Shown here one piece after another: positions 1-5,300 of a DNA stretch of 6,650 bases. The notes beneath the pieces were generated by a model, which worked only from the letters and a program-made list of their open reading frames with translations, was not told where the DNA came from and did not search any database. Numbering within the stretch: position 1 is the first letter of the stretch; each line of letters begins with the position of its first letter. Origin of the DNA: UBA3940 sp964506005 (GTDB lineage: Bacteria > Chloroflexota > Anaerolineae > Aggregatilineales > UBA3940); NCBI GenBank assembly GCA_964506005.1, contig CAZDLX010000190.1, forward strand, positions 1-6,650, read 5' to 3'. A program made the translations under genes and the position numbers.

Positions 1-22
1 TAGCGGGTTTGACAGCCAACAG

Positions 23-38
23 GCCGGCTTCAGCCGGC
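23..38. repeat. Short perfect hairpin (first of three)
   Basis: GCCGGCT (23-29) and AGCCGGC (32-38) are perfect reverse complements; in practice this is a 6-bp stem with a TTCA loop. No T-tract follows on either strand, so it is not a canonical intrinsic terminator. It is the first of three hairpins in 120 bases of otherwise gene-free sequence. Confidence 0.6.
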
Positions 39-50
39 ATATCTCGGGTA

Positions 51-72
51 GCGTGAGGATTTATCCTCACGC
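51..72. repeat. Perfect 10-bp hairpin (second of three)
   Basis: GCGTGAGGAT (51-60) and ATCCTCACGC (63-72) are perfect inverted arms separated by TT. No run of T follows on either strand. It may be a terminator without a U-tract for a gene beyond the left edge, or a palindromic repeat unit; the sequence alone does not decide. Confidence 0.65.
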
Positions 73-113
73 GGTCGCCGGTCTGCAACTGCCCTACGAT
101 TGTATACCCGACA

Positions 114-144
114 AGTAGGGGCCGGTCTCAGACCGGCCCCTACT
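114..144 (-). terminator. 14-bp GTAGGGGC-type hairpin downstream of the PflX gene
   Basis: The arms at 114-127 and 131-144 are perfect 14-base reverse complements (AGTAGGGGCCGGTC and its partner) around a TCA loop. The hairpin lies about 18 bases beyond the stop of the radical SAM gene on the minus strand, which suits a transcript end. No U-tract follows on either strand, so it may instead be a dispersed GTAGGGGC...GCCCCTAC palindrome acting only as a 3'-end stabiliser. Confidence 0.5.
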
Positions 145-162
145 CGTTAATGGAATCGAGCT

Positions 163-1110
163 TTACAGCGTCAGCAGCGGGTGGCGATCGTCGAAGCGGT
201 GCAGCCCGGCGGCCCGCGCAGCCGCGAACGCCGCCTCAACCTCCTGAGACGTCACCGGGTGGCTCAGCGGCCCCAGGTCAGTGCTGCGGGCTTTCCACTC
301 AGGCCGGTACTGCCCCATGATGTTGATATAGGTATCGGGGGAAATCTCCGAGGCCAGGAAGCGGGCGACGGCCTCCGTGCCCGCCAGCGCGCCCGGCAGG
401 ACGAGGTGCCGCACGAGCAGCCCTCGCCGGGCAATGCCGCGCTCGTCGAGCACCAGGTCGCCGACCTGCCGGTGCATCTCCCGCACTGCCGCCTGGTTGT
501 GCTGCGGGTAGTCTTTGACGAGGCTGTACTTCCGCGCAGTCGCCGCATCCCCGTACTTCATATCCGGCATGTAGATGTCCACGATGCCGTCGAGCAGCGC
601 CAGCGCGGTCAGCGAGTCGTAGCCACCCGAGTTGTAGACCAGCGGGATGTTCAGCCCCCGGCGGGCGGCGATAGCCACCGCCTCGATGATCTGCGCCACG
701 ACGTGGGAAGGTGAGACGAGGTTGACGTTGTGGCAGCCCAGCGCCTGCAGGTCGAGCATCATGCTCGCGAGCTCATCTGCCTCGACGGTGCGCCCCTGGC
801 CCTGCTGGCTGATCTCGTAGTTCTGGCAGTACTGGCAGCGCAGGTTGCAGTAGGAGAAGAAGATCGTGCCGGAGCCGTGCCAGCCGCGCAGCGGGTCTTC
901 CTCGCCGCGGTGGGGGAAGTAGGACGACACCCGCGCCCGGCGGGACGTCCGGCAGGTGCCCAGCCGCCCGGCGGTGCGGTCGACTTTGCACTGCACGGGG
1001 CAGAGATCGCACTTCTTGAGGTGTTCGAGCGCGGCTTCGGCCCGCGCGTCCAGCTCGCCAGCGTCCAGCAGCCGGCGATACGCCGGTCTAAAGGAATTTC
1101 CGTTGCTCAT
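163..1110 (-). CDS. PflX-like radical SAM protein (COG1313 type)
   Basis: This is a cytoplasmic radical SAM iron-sulfur protein resembling PflX, annotated in many genomes as a pyruvate formate-lyase activating enzyme-like protein; its substrate is not established. From the chosen start it has 315 residues, near the family norm. The [4Fe-4S] motif CNLRCQYC gives Cys88, Cys92 and Cys95. An N-terminal cluster, CDLCPVQC with a later GTC (Cys34, 37, 41 and 53), is typical of this family and may bind a second metal site. The segments NVNLVSPSH and YNSGGYDS fit strands of the SAM-binding barrel. The reading frame continues upstream to a GTG at 1176, but family members start close to the SxxFRPAYRRLL segment, so I prefer the ATG at 1110. 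An AAGGG lies about 11 bases upstream. No glycyl radical enzyme partner is visible here. The family call is firm; the function is not. Confidence 0.9.
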   Translation of the reverse strand: MSNGNSFRPAYRRLLDAGELDARAEAALEHLKKCDLCPVQCKVDRTAGRLGTCRTSRRARVSSYFPHRGEEDPLRGWHGSGTIFFSYCNLRCQYCQNYEISQQGQGRTVEADELASMMLDLQALGCHNVNLVSPSHVVAQIIEAVAIAARRGLNIPLVYNSGGYDSLTALALLDGIVDIYMPDMKYGDAATARKYSLVKDYPQHNQAAVREMHRQVGDLVLDERGIARRGLLVRHLVLPGALAGTEAVARFLASEISPDTYINIMGQYRPEWKARSTDLGPLSHPVTSQEVEAAFAAARAAGLHRFDDRHPLLTL

Positions 1111-1150
1111 CGCTCCAAGCGCCCTTTGCAGTCGGCCTGAGTCAACTGCC

Positions 1151-1156
1151 AGCATA
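1151..1156 (-). promoter_or_regulatory. Possible -10 element for the PflX gene
   Basis: On the minus strand this reads TATGCT, which would start transcription near 1144, about 34 bases before the preferred ATG at 1110. It would exclude the upstream GTG start at 1176. No good -35 box sits at the expected distance, so the call is weak, and the gene could instead be read through from carD. Confidence 0.25.
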
Positions 1157-1180
1157 GCGCCGGAAGGTAGGTGCACACAT

Positions 1181-1194
1181 CTGACGATTGTCAG
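1181..1194. repeat. Small inverted repeat between carD and the PflX gene
   Basis: CTGAC and GTCAG flank a GATT spacer. The repeat lies in the 133-base gap between the carD stop and the PflX start. It could be a small operator half-site pair or chance; it is too short to be a terminator alone. Confidence 0.25.
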
Positions 1195-1243
1195 CGTTTA
1201 AGGCGGCAACCTGCGGATCTGGCCGGGCGTGGCAGCGGGCCGG

Positions 1244-1771
1244 TTACTCCTGCCCGTTGAGGTCGGGCTGTGCGTCGATGGCTTCGGCGAGGTGCTGGTG
1301 AAGCTGCGTTGCAGCGCTCTCCAGATCGAGGTCTGGCTGCAGCGCCAGCTCGCCGATGACGAGGGCTTCTGCCTCTGACTTCAGCTTCTGGTCGCGCTCG
1401 GTGAGGCTATCGTTGTGCTCGCGCCACGCGAGGTCGCGCAGCGCCTGGGTGACAAGCTCGGCATCGCCGCTGCGAATGCGCAGCTCGATCTCGGCCTGCC
1501 GCTTGCGGTGGTCGTCGTCGAGCTCGTTTGGCTCGGCGGAGAGGATGTCGAGGATACCCGCTGCGTCGAGTGTTGCCTTGCGCAGGCCCGAGGCCTCCGC
1601 CCGCTCGACGGGGATCATCAGCGTGCCGTGGTCGTTGACGAGCTCGATGCAGTAGTACTGGCGCTCAACACCGCCGACCCGGCGCCTGGGGATGCTGATA
1701 ATGCGCCCTGCTCCGTGGGAGGGGTGGACAATAGGGTCGCCCTGTTTGAACGTCGTCGTCTGTTCAGACAC
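1244..1771 (-). CDS. carD: CarD/CdnL-family RNA polymerase-binding transcription regulator
   Basis: CarD-family proteins bind the RNA polymerase beta subunit through an N-terminal Tudor-like domain and stabilise open promoter complexes through a C-terminal helical domain. The 175-residue protein shows the family opening FKQGDPIVHPSHGAGRI (about residues 7-23), then the strand-rich YYCIELVNDHGTLMIPVERAE segment, then an alpha-helical C-terminal half rich in charged residues. Its length is close to the usual 160-170. I chose the GTG at 1771, giving VSEQTTTFKQGD, because an AGGAGA ribosome site lies about 10 bases upstream and family homology begins just after it. A longer in-frame version from 1885 adds 38 residues without family resemblance. 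The gene lies upstream of the PflX gene on the same strand, and divergent from the hydrolase gene across a 464-base spacer. The family call is firm; the regulated genes are unknown. Confidence 0.93.
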   Translation of the reverse strand: MSEQTTTFKQGDPIVHPSHGAGRIISIPRRRVGGVERQYYCIELVNDHGTLMIPVERAEASGLRKATLDAAGILDILSAEPNELDDDHRKRQAEIELRIRSGDAELVTQALRDLAWREHNDSLTERDQKLKSEAEALVIGELALQPDLDLESAATQLHQHLAEAIDAQPDLNGQE

Positions 1772-1983
1772 AGTGGATCTGTCTCCTCTCGCTCGAACGC
1801 CGCCTCCAGTGGTCAAGCCACGGCTCGCTCCCTGTGGATCGCTCAGGCGTATGGCGTCTCTTCGGCATGTCAGGAGGAGCGGCACTGACGGTTGCTTGTG
1901 GACGAGATGCGACCTGCTGGGGCCAGGGCTGGGGGCTGGCCACGTGTTTCGCCGAGTTGGGAATCCGGTTCAGGTCATGCCCC
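1772..1983 (-). other. Predicted long 5' leader of carD
   Basis: If transcription starts near 1977, as the promoter at 1984-2012 predicts, carD carries a leader of about 205 bases. It contains a 6-bp stem (GGCCAG 1921-1926 with CTGGCC 1936-1941). I recognise no known riboswitch or leader peptide. Open frames crossing it on either strand have no ribosome site or family resemblance and look like high-G+C artefacts. Confidence 0.35.
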
Positions 1984-2012
1984 AGTATACTCCGGGTCGG
2001 CGGGGGCGGCAA
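1984..2012 (-). promoter_or_regulatory. Sigma-70-type promoter for carD
   Basis: Reading the minus strand, TTGCCG (2012-2007) is followed after exactly 17 bases by TATACT (1989-1984), a good match to a housekeeping promoter. The expected start is near 1977. The plus strand also shows TATACT because AGTATACT is palindromic, but it has no matching -35 box in that direction. Confidence 0.55.
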
Positions 2013-2021
2013 GGAGACCTC

Positions 2022-2189
2022 ACCCCCTCACCCCGTCCTCGCAGCGGCTGTGCCGCGCGAGGCCTGCCCCTCTCCCGGCCGCGCCTGCGACGCTGCGAGA
2101 GGGGCAACAGATCACTGAGCAACCGGCTGTTCCCTTCTCCCCCCGGGAGAAGGGTGAGCCGAGCGAAGCTCGGGTCGGGATGAGGGGGT
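2022..2189. repeat. Nested palindromic intergenic repeat element (MITE/REP-like)
   Basis: Outer arms at 2022-2038 (starting ACCCCCTCA) and 2173-2189 (ending TGAGGGGGT) are reverse complements at about 15 of 17 positions. Inside are TGCCCCTCTC (2065-2074) with GAGAGGGGCA (2097-2106), then CCCTTCTCCC (2132-2141) with GGGAGAAGGG (2145-2154), and CCGAGC (2159-2164) with GCTCGG (2168-2173), all perfect. Such CCCTCACCCC/CCCTCTCCC palindromes are, to my knowledge, common dispersed intergenic repeats in Chloroflexota-like genomes. No transposase or convincing coding region lies inside. The element ends about 10 bases from the promoter elements on both sides. Confidence 0.7.
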
Positions 2190-2202
2190 CAACCGCCCGG
2201 TT

Positions 2203-2229
2203 TTGCTCACCCACGCCGCCCGGTATAAT
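2203..2229 (+). promoter_or_regulatory. TATAAT promoter giving a leaderless transcript
   Basis: A perfect TATAAT (2224-2229) ends six bases before the ATG at 2236, which places the expected start, seven bases after the last T of the -10 box, on the A of that ATG. The -35 region is weak: TTGCTC at 2203-2208 with a 15-base spacer, or an overlapping T-rich hexamer with 16-17 bases. No ribosome site precedes the ATG, consistent with a leaderless mRNA. Confidence 0.6.
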
Positions 2230-2235
2230 CGGCGC

Positions 2236-3900
2236 ATGAACGCTCGCAGATGGGTCCTCGTCGTCGTCATTGTCTTTATCGCCGCGCTGGTCGGCGTGGT
2301 GGCGCTGTTCGCAGGTGGGCTGCGGGCGTGGGCCTTCAGCCAGACCGGCGAGGAGGCGCTGTTCGGGCAGGTGCGCGGCGTCGGGGAGCTGGCGCTGAAC
2401 CTCGCCCAGCCGCGCCGGCAGCTCGCACTCGACGCCCAGATCGCGCACACCGGCGTCAACCCCTTCGGCATCAACACCTTCCTGCACCATGAGGTCGAGC
2501 CCGAAAAACGCGAGCAGCAGCTGGCGCTCATCTCCGCGGCGGGCTTCCGGTGGATCCGGCAGGAGTTCCCGTGGGAAGATATCGAGATCCACGAGCGCGG
2601 CGACTTCACCGACCGGCGCAACGACCCCGCCGGGATCGACGCCTGGCTGAAGTACGACCAGATCGTTGCGCTGGCGGACGAATACGGTGTGGAGATCATC
2701 GCCCGGCTGAGCAACCCGCCGTCGTGGAGCCGCGCTGCCGGCGACGAGATGGGCACACATGCTCCGCCCGACGACTACGACGACTACGCCCACTTCGCGG
2801 CGACGGTCGCGGAGCGCTACCGGGGCCAGATTCGCTACTACCAGGTGTGGAACGAGCCGAACATCTACCCCGAGTGGGGCGAGCTGCCCATCGACCCCGA
2901 AGGCTACGCCGACCTGCTGTGCCGCGCCTACCGCGCCATCAAAGAGGCCGATCCCGACGCGGTGGTGCTCAGCGCGCCGCTGGCCCCGACGCTGGAGCTC
3001 GACGAGCACAACCTCAACGACCTGATCTTCCTGCAGCGCATGTATGACGCAGGGGCCGCCGGCTGCTTCGACATCCTTTCCACGCAGGGCTACATGCTGT
3101 GGTCCGGTCCGACCGACCGGCGGATGCAGCCCGTCAGCCTGAACTACGCGCACGTCGAGTACGTGCGCGACGTGATGGTGCGTAACGGCGATGCTGAGAA
3201 GCCGATCTGGATCAGCGAGACGAACTCCAACGCCTCACCCGAGGACGTCGAGCCACGCTACGGGCGGGTGACGCTACAGCAGCAGGCGCGCTATGCGCCG
3301 CTCGCCTACCAACGTGCGCGCGAGGACTGGCCGTTCGTGGGCGTTATTACTTTCTGGTACTTCAAGAGGGCCGAGTGGACGTGGCTGGAGGAGCGTCGCC
3401 CCGAAGCCTACTTCCAGATGGCCGACCCCGACTTCAACCTGATGCCGGTCTACGACTCGATGAAGGAATACGCCAACCAGCCGCCGGTGATGTACCGCGG
3501 GCGGCACGCCGCCGGTCACTGGGCGGTGCAGCCCGGCGAGGGCTGGTCGGAGGACGGTAACGGCTTGCGCGCCACCTCGGGCGCGGAGCCGCTCGGTCTG
3601 ACGTTCGACGGCGCGGCGCTCGGCGTGGAGCTGGCCAGCGGCGGCATCACCTATCGCGTGGATGGCGGCCCCGCACGGACCCTCACCAGCGCCGGGGGGA
3701 TGGAGACGATCTGGCGCGGGCGCGGCGGCGAGCACACTATTCTGATCGAGCCGGTAGATGAGGCGGTGATCGCCGGCTTCCGCGTGGCGGATGGGCCGCG
3801 CCCCGGCGTCGCCGGGATCGTGGCGGCGCTCGTGATCCTGTCCGGCATCCTGTACGCGTTCCGGCGGGCGCGGCGGGTGAGCGAGGCAGGCAGTGGCTGA
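2236..3900 (+). CDS. Membrane-anchored clan GH-A glycoside hydrolase (GH39/PslG-like)
   Basis: This 554-residue protein is a predicted retaining glycosidase facing the outside of the cytoplasmic membrane. An N-terminal signal anchor (about residues 6-30, after MNARRW) leads to a TIM-barrel domain of about residues 75-410. WNEPN supplies the likely acid/base Glu207 and ISETN the likely nucleophile Glu328. FRWIRQEFPW (Arg108 region) and FWYF (373-376) are further clan-type strand ends. Residues about 418-515 look like a beta-rich accessory domain. A second transmembrane helix (about 524-542), followed by RRARR, anchors the C-terminus, so both ends should be cytoplasmic. At the position where clan members often have His-Pro-Tyr the sequence is Gln284-Gly-Tyr. 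The closest functional analogue I can name is PslG, a GH39 hydrolase of exopolysaccharide synthesis. The ATG at 2236 was chosen from the leaderless promoter. The substrate is unknown, and the family could also be GH5-like. Confidence 0.85.
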   Translation: MNARRWVLVVVIVFIAALVGVVALFAGGLRAWAFSQTGEEALFGQVRGVGELALNLAQPRRQLALDAQIAHTGVNPFGINTFLHHEVEPEKREQQLALISAAGFRWIRQEFPWEDIEIHERGDFTDRRNDPAGIDAWLKYDQIVALADEYGVEIIARLSNPPSWSRAAGDEMGTHAPPDDYDDYAHFAATVAERYRGQIRYYQVWNEPNIYPEWGELPIDPEGYADLLCRAYRAIKEADPDAVVLSAPLAPTLELDEHNLNDLIFLQRMYDAGAAGCFDILSTQGYMLWSGPTDRRMQPVSLNYAHVEYVRDVMVRNGDAEKPIWISETNSNASPEDVEPRYGRVTLQQQARYAPLAYQRAREDWPFVGVITFWYFKRAEWTWLEERRPEAYFQMADPDFNLMPVYDSMKEYANQPPVMYRGRHAAGHWAVQPGEGWSEDGNGLRATSGAEPLGLTFDGAALGVELASGGITYRVDGGPARTLTSAGGMETIWRGRGGEHTILIEPVDEAVIAGFRVADGPRPGVAGIVAALVILSGILYAFRRARRVSEAGSG

Positions 3901-4933
3901 GCGGGCCGGCTGGCCTCTCGTCGCTGCGCTGATCCTCGCCCTCGCCCTCGGGCTGCGCGTCGCGGGCACGGCACCCGCCGGGCTGCCCGACCTCACTCCC
4001 GCGCTGCTCGGAACGCTCGCCGTGGCGCTGGTCTATGCCACCAGCGCGCGCTTCTTCGACCCGGCCTCCGGCGCGGTTGGGGCGCTGCTGGCCGCACTGA
4101 ACCCGCTTCAGGTGCTGTACGGTCGCGAGTCGGTGTCGTTCACGCTGCTCGCCGTGCTGAGCGCCGCGTCGGTGCTGCTGGCAGCCGCCGTGCTGACCAT
4201 CCCCGGCGGGATGGCGGCGGGGCGCTTCCGGCGCGGGCGGTCGTTCGCGATCATCTCCGCATATCTGGTGATCAGTGTGGCCGGGTTGTACACACACCCG
4301 GCCTTCCTGTTCGTGCTTGCCGCCGAGACGCTGGTCTTTGTCGGGTGGCTGCTGGGCAGGCCGCGCAAGCGGCATGGCCTCGTAACGTGGCTGATCCTGC
4401 TCGGCGTGCCGCTGCTGGTGGCGCTGCCGGTGCTGCCGGGCAGCCTGCACGAGTTCGTCGCCGGGCTGCAGGCGGGCGGCCTGCCCCCGGTGTGGCAGCT
4501 CATCGAGCAGGTCGCCTACGGGCCGGGGGCTGCCGGGGAGACCCGGCAGGGGCTGATCCCCCTCCTGCTGCTGGCAGGGGTGGGGCTGTTCCCGCCGTTC
4601 GAGGAGGAGGGGCGCACCCTGAGCTTCGCGGAGCGCGCGGGTCTCGTGGCGCTGTGGCTGCTGCTGCCCCTCGCCGTGCTAGTGTTGTTCTCCCTGCCCG
4701 CCGCAGGCCCGCCGCCGGTGCGCGCCGCTGGCAACCTGGCCGGGGTGCTGCTGCCCGCCGGGCTTGCGCTGGCGATCCTTGCCGGGCGCGGCGTGGTGAT
4801 GGGCATCCGGCTCGGCGCGCCCGTCCCCGGCGCGAGCACGCTCGGCGCAGTGCTGACCGCTGCGCTGGTCCTGGGGATGGTCTTCGCCGGGGTCGTGCTC
4901 CCCTACTTCGCCGGGCTCGGCGCGCTGTACTGA
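3893..4933 (+). CDS. GT-C-like (family 39/PMT-related) multispanning membrane protein, apparently loop-deleted
   Basis: This 346-residue protein has about ten to eleven hydrophobic helices. Several stretches match polyprenyl-phosphate-sugar-dependent GT-C transferases: LGTLAVALVYATSARFF (40-55), ALNPLQVLYGRESVSF (68-83, compare the family's NPxxxxYxxExRxY), LYTHPAFLFVLAAE (132-145) and WLLLPLAVLVLFSL (255-268). In typical members a first extracytoplasmic loop of some 50 or more residues, carrying the catalytic Asp/Glu, separates helix 1 from the LxGxLxVxLVY helix. Here only about ten residues (GTAPAGLPDL) remain, with Asp33 the sole acidic residue, so it may be inactive as a transferase or use another mechanism. 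The GTG start overlaps the hydrolase stop by 8 bases (GTGGCTGA), with AGGCAGG just upstream, suggesting translational coupling. No frameshift is visible. The GT-C relationship is fairly sure; the role is not. Confidence 0.75.
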   Translation: MAERAGWPLVAALILALALGLRVAGTAPAGLPDLTPALLGTLAVALVYATSARFFDPASGAVGALLAALNPLQVLYGRESVSFTLLAVLSAASVLLAAAVLTIPGGMAAGRFRRGRSFAIISAYLVISVAGLYTHPAFLFVLAAETLVFVGWLLGRPRKRHGLVTWLILLGVPLLVALPVLPGSLHEFVAGLQAGGLPPVWQLIEQVAYGPGAAGETRQGLIPLLLLAGVGLFPPFEEEGRTLSFAERAGLVALWLLLPLAVLVLFSLPAAGPPPVRAAGNLAGVLLPAGLALAILAGRGVVMGIRLGAPVPGASTLGAVLTAALVLGMVFAGVVLPYFAGLGALY

Positions 4934-4938
4934 CCTGC

Positions 4939-4967
4939 TTGAACCCGGCCCCCGCCTGTTGTATGCT
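4939..4967 (+). promoter_or_regulatory. Sigma-70-type promoter for the small membrane protein pair
   Basis: TTGAAC (4939-4944) and TATGCT (4962-4967) are separated by exactly 17 bases. The predicted start is near 4974, about 22 bases before the ATG at 4996. An in-frame ATG at 4963 lies inside the -10 box, so it would not be on the transcript. Confidence 0.6.
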
Positions 4968-4995
4968 GAGCGTGACGCAGCCGCCGAGGAGCACC

Positions 4996-5286
4996 ATGGA
5001 CCGCACGCCTTCACCCTATGACACGCCCCGCCCGCCGAAGAGCTACTTTGGCGAGGCGGTTCTCACCCTGGCGATCTACTACTTCGGGATGCTGATCGGT
5101 GGCTTCTTTGCGAACCTGTACTTCCTGCGCCGCGCGAGGGAGGATCGCGAGGAGGGCATCCCGACGAAGTATGTGGGCTGCCTGCATGCCCTGCTGCTGT
5201 TTCATATCGCGCTGGCCGCCGCCATTGGCGTGGGGGTGGTCTACCTCTTGGTGACAGGCCAGCTTGCCGCGATGTTCGGCGGCTAA
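4996..5286 (+). CDS. Small two-helix membrane protein, paralogue 1
   Basis: I do not recognise a named family. The 96-residue protein has a Pro/Tyr-rich N-terminal tail (1-16), a hydrophobic helix at about 20-44 (containing GGFFANLYFL), a charged loop RRAREDREEG (45-54), and a second helix at about 61-90 that begins with GCLHALL. By the positive-inside rule the loop should be cytoplasmic and both ends outside. It aligns without gaps over about 60 residues with the next gene's product, sharing G-F-x-A-N, L-R-x-A, D, G and GCL-x-A. The start at 4996 is set by GAGGAG at 4986-4991, four bases upstream, and by a promoter at 4939-4967. The frame is open far upstream through the previous gene, so a simple gene caller could mis-place the start. 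The stop codon TAA is part of the next gene's ribosome site. Confidence 0.75.
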   Translation: MDRTPSPYDTPRPPKSYFGEAVLTLAIYYFGMLIGGFFANLYFLRRAREDREEGIPTKYVGCLHALLLFHIALAAAIGVGVVYLLVTGQLAAMFGG

Positions 5287-5290
5287 GGAG
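5285..5290 (+). promoter_or_regulatory. Ribosome binding site overlapping the upstream stop codon
   Basis: AAGGAG begins within the TAA stop (5284-5286) of the first small membrane protein gene and lies 10 bases before the GTG at 5301. The overlap favours coupled translation of the pair and supports the GTG as the start. Confidence 0.65.
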
Positions 5291-5300
5291 AGAAAATTCG

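Larger units (their letters stand above)
1..162. other. Gene-free segment with three consecutive hairpins
   Basis: No coding region is supported here. The stretch is dominated by inverted repeats at 23-38, 51-72 and 114-144. GCCGGTCT occurs twice in direct orientation (77-84 and 121-128), and both copies can pair with AGACCGGC at 130-137. CCCTAC at 92-97 can also pair with GTAGGG at 115-120, giving a nested alternative to the third hairpin. Confidence 0.6.

Noticed and set aside
1..162. CRISPR array or tRNA gene
   Set aside because: The hairpins differ in sequence, there are no regularly spaced direct repeats, and there is no cloverleaf or acceptor-stem pattern.
1772..1885. Longer CarD start at 1885
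   Set aside because: The extra 38 residues show no family resemblance, while the GTG at 1771 has AGGAGA upstream and begins just before the conserved domain.
2191..2204. AACCGCCCGGTT followed by TT as an intrinsic terminator
   Set aside because: The stem is only 4-5 bp with a tiny loop and few T residues, and it overlaps the -35 region of the hydrolase promoter.
1692..2239. Plus-strand frames across the carD leader and palindromic element
   Set aside because: They have no ribosome site, overlap a repeat and a promoter region, and have no recognisable product.
2020..3153. Long minus-strand open frame (377 codons) antisense to the hydrolase gene
   Set aside because: It overlaps the convincing hydrolase with its catalytic motifs, runs into the palindromic repeat, and its translation resembles no family. 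Long antisense frames are expected at this G+C content.
3274..4450. Several minus-strand open frames opposite the hydrolase 3' end and the GT-C-like gene
   Set aside because: Their translations are low-complexity Arg/Ala/Pro/Gly-rich sequences without domains, typical of shadow frames in G+C-rich DNA.
4345..4995. Upstream extension of the first small membrane protein reading frame
   Set aside because: The extension is an Ala/Arg/Gly-rich shadow of the GT-C-like gene. A promoter at 4939-4967 and GAGGAG at 4986-4991 place the start at 4996.
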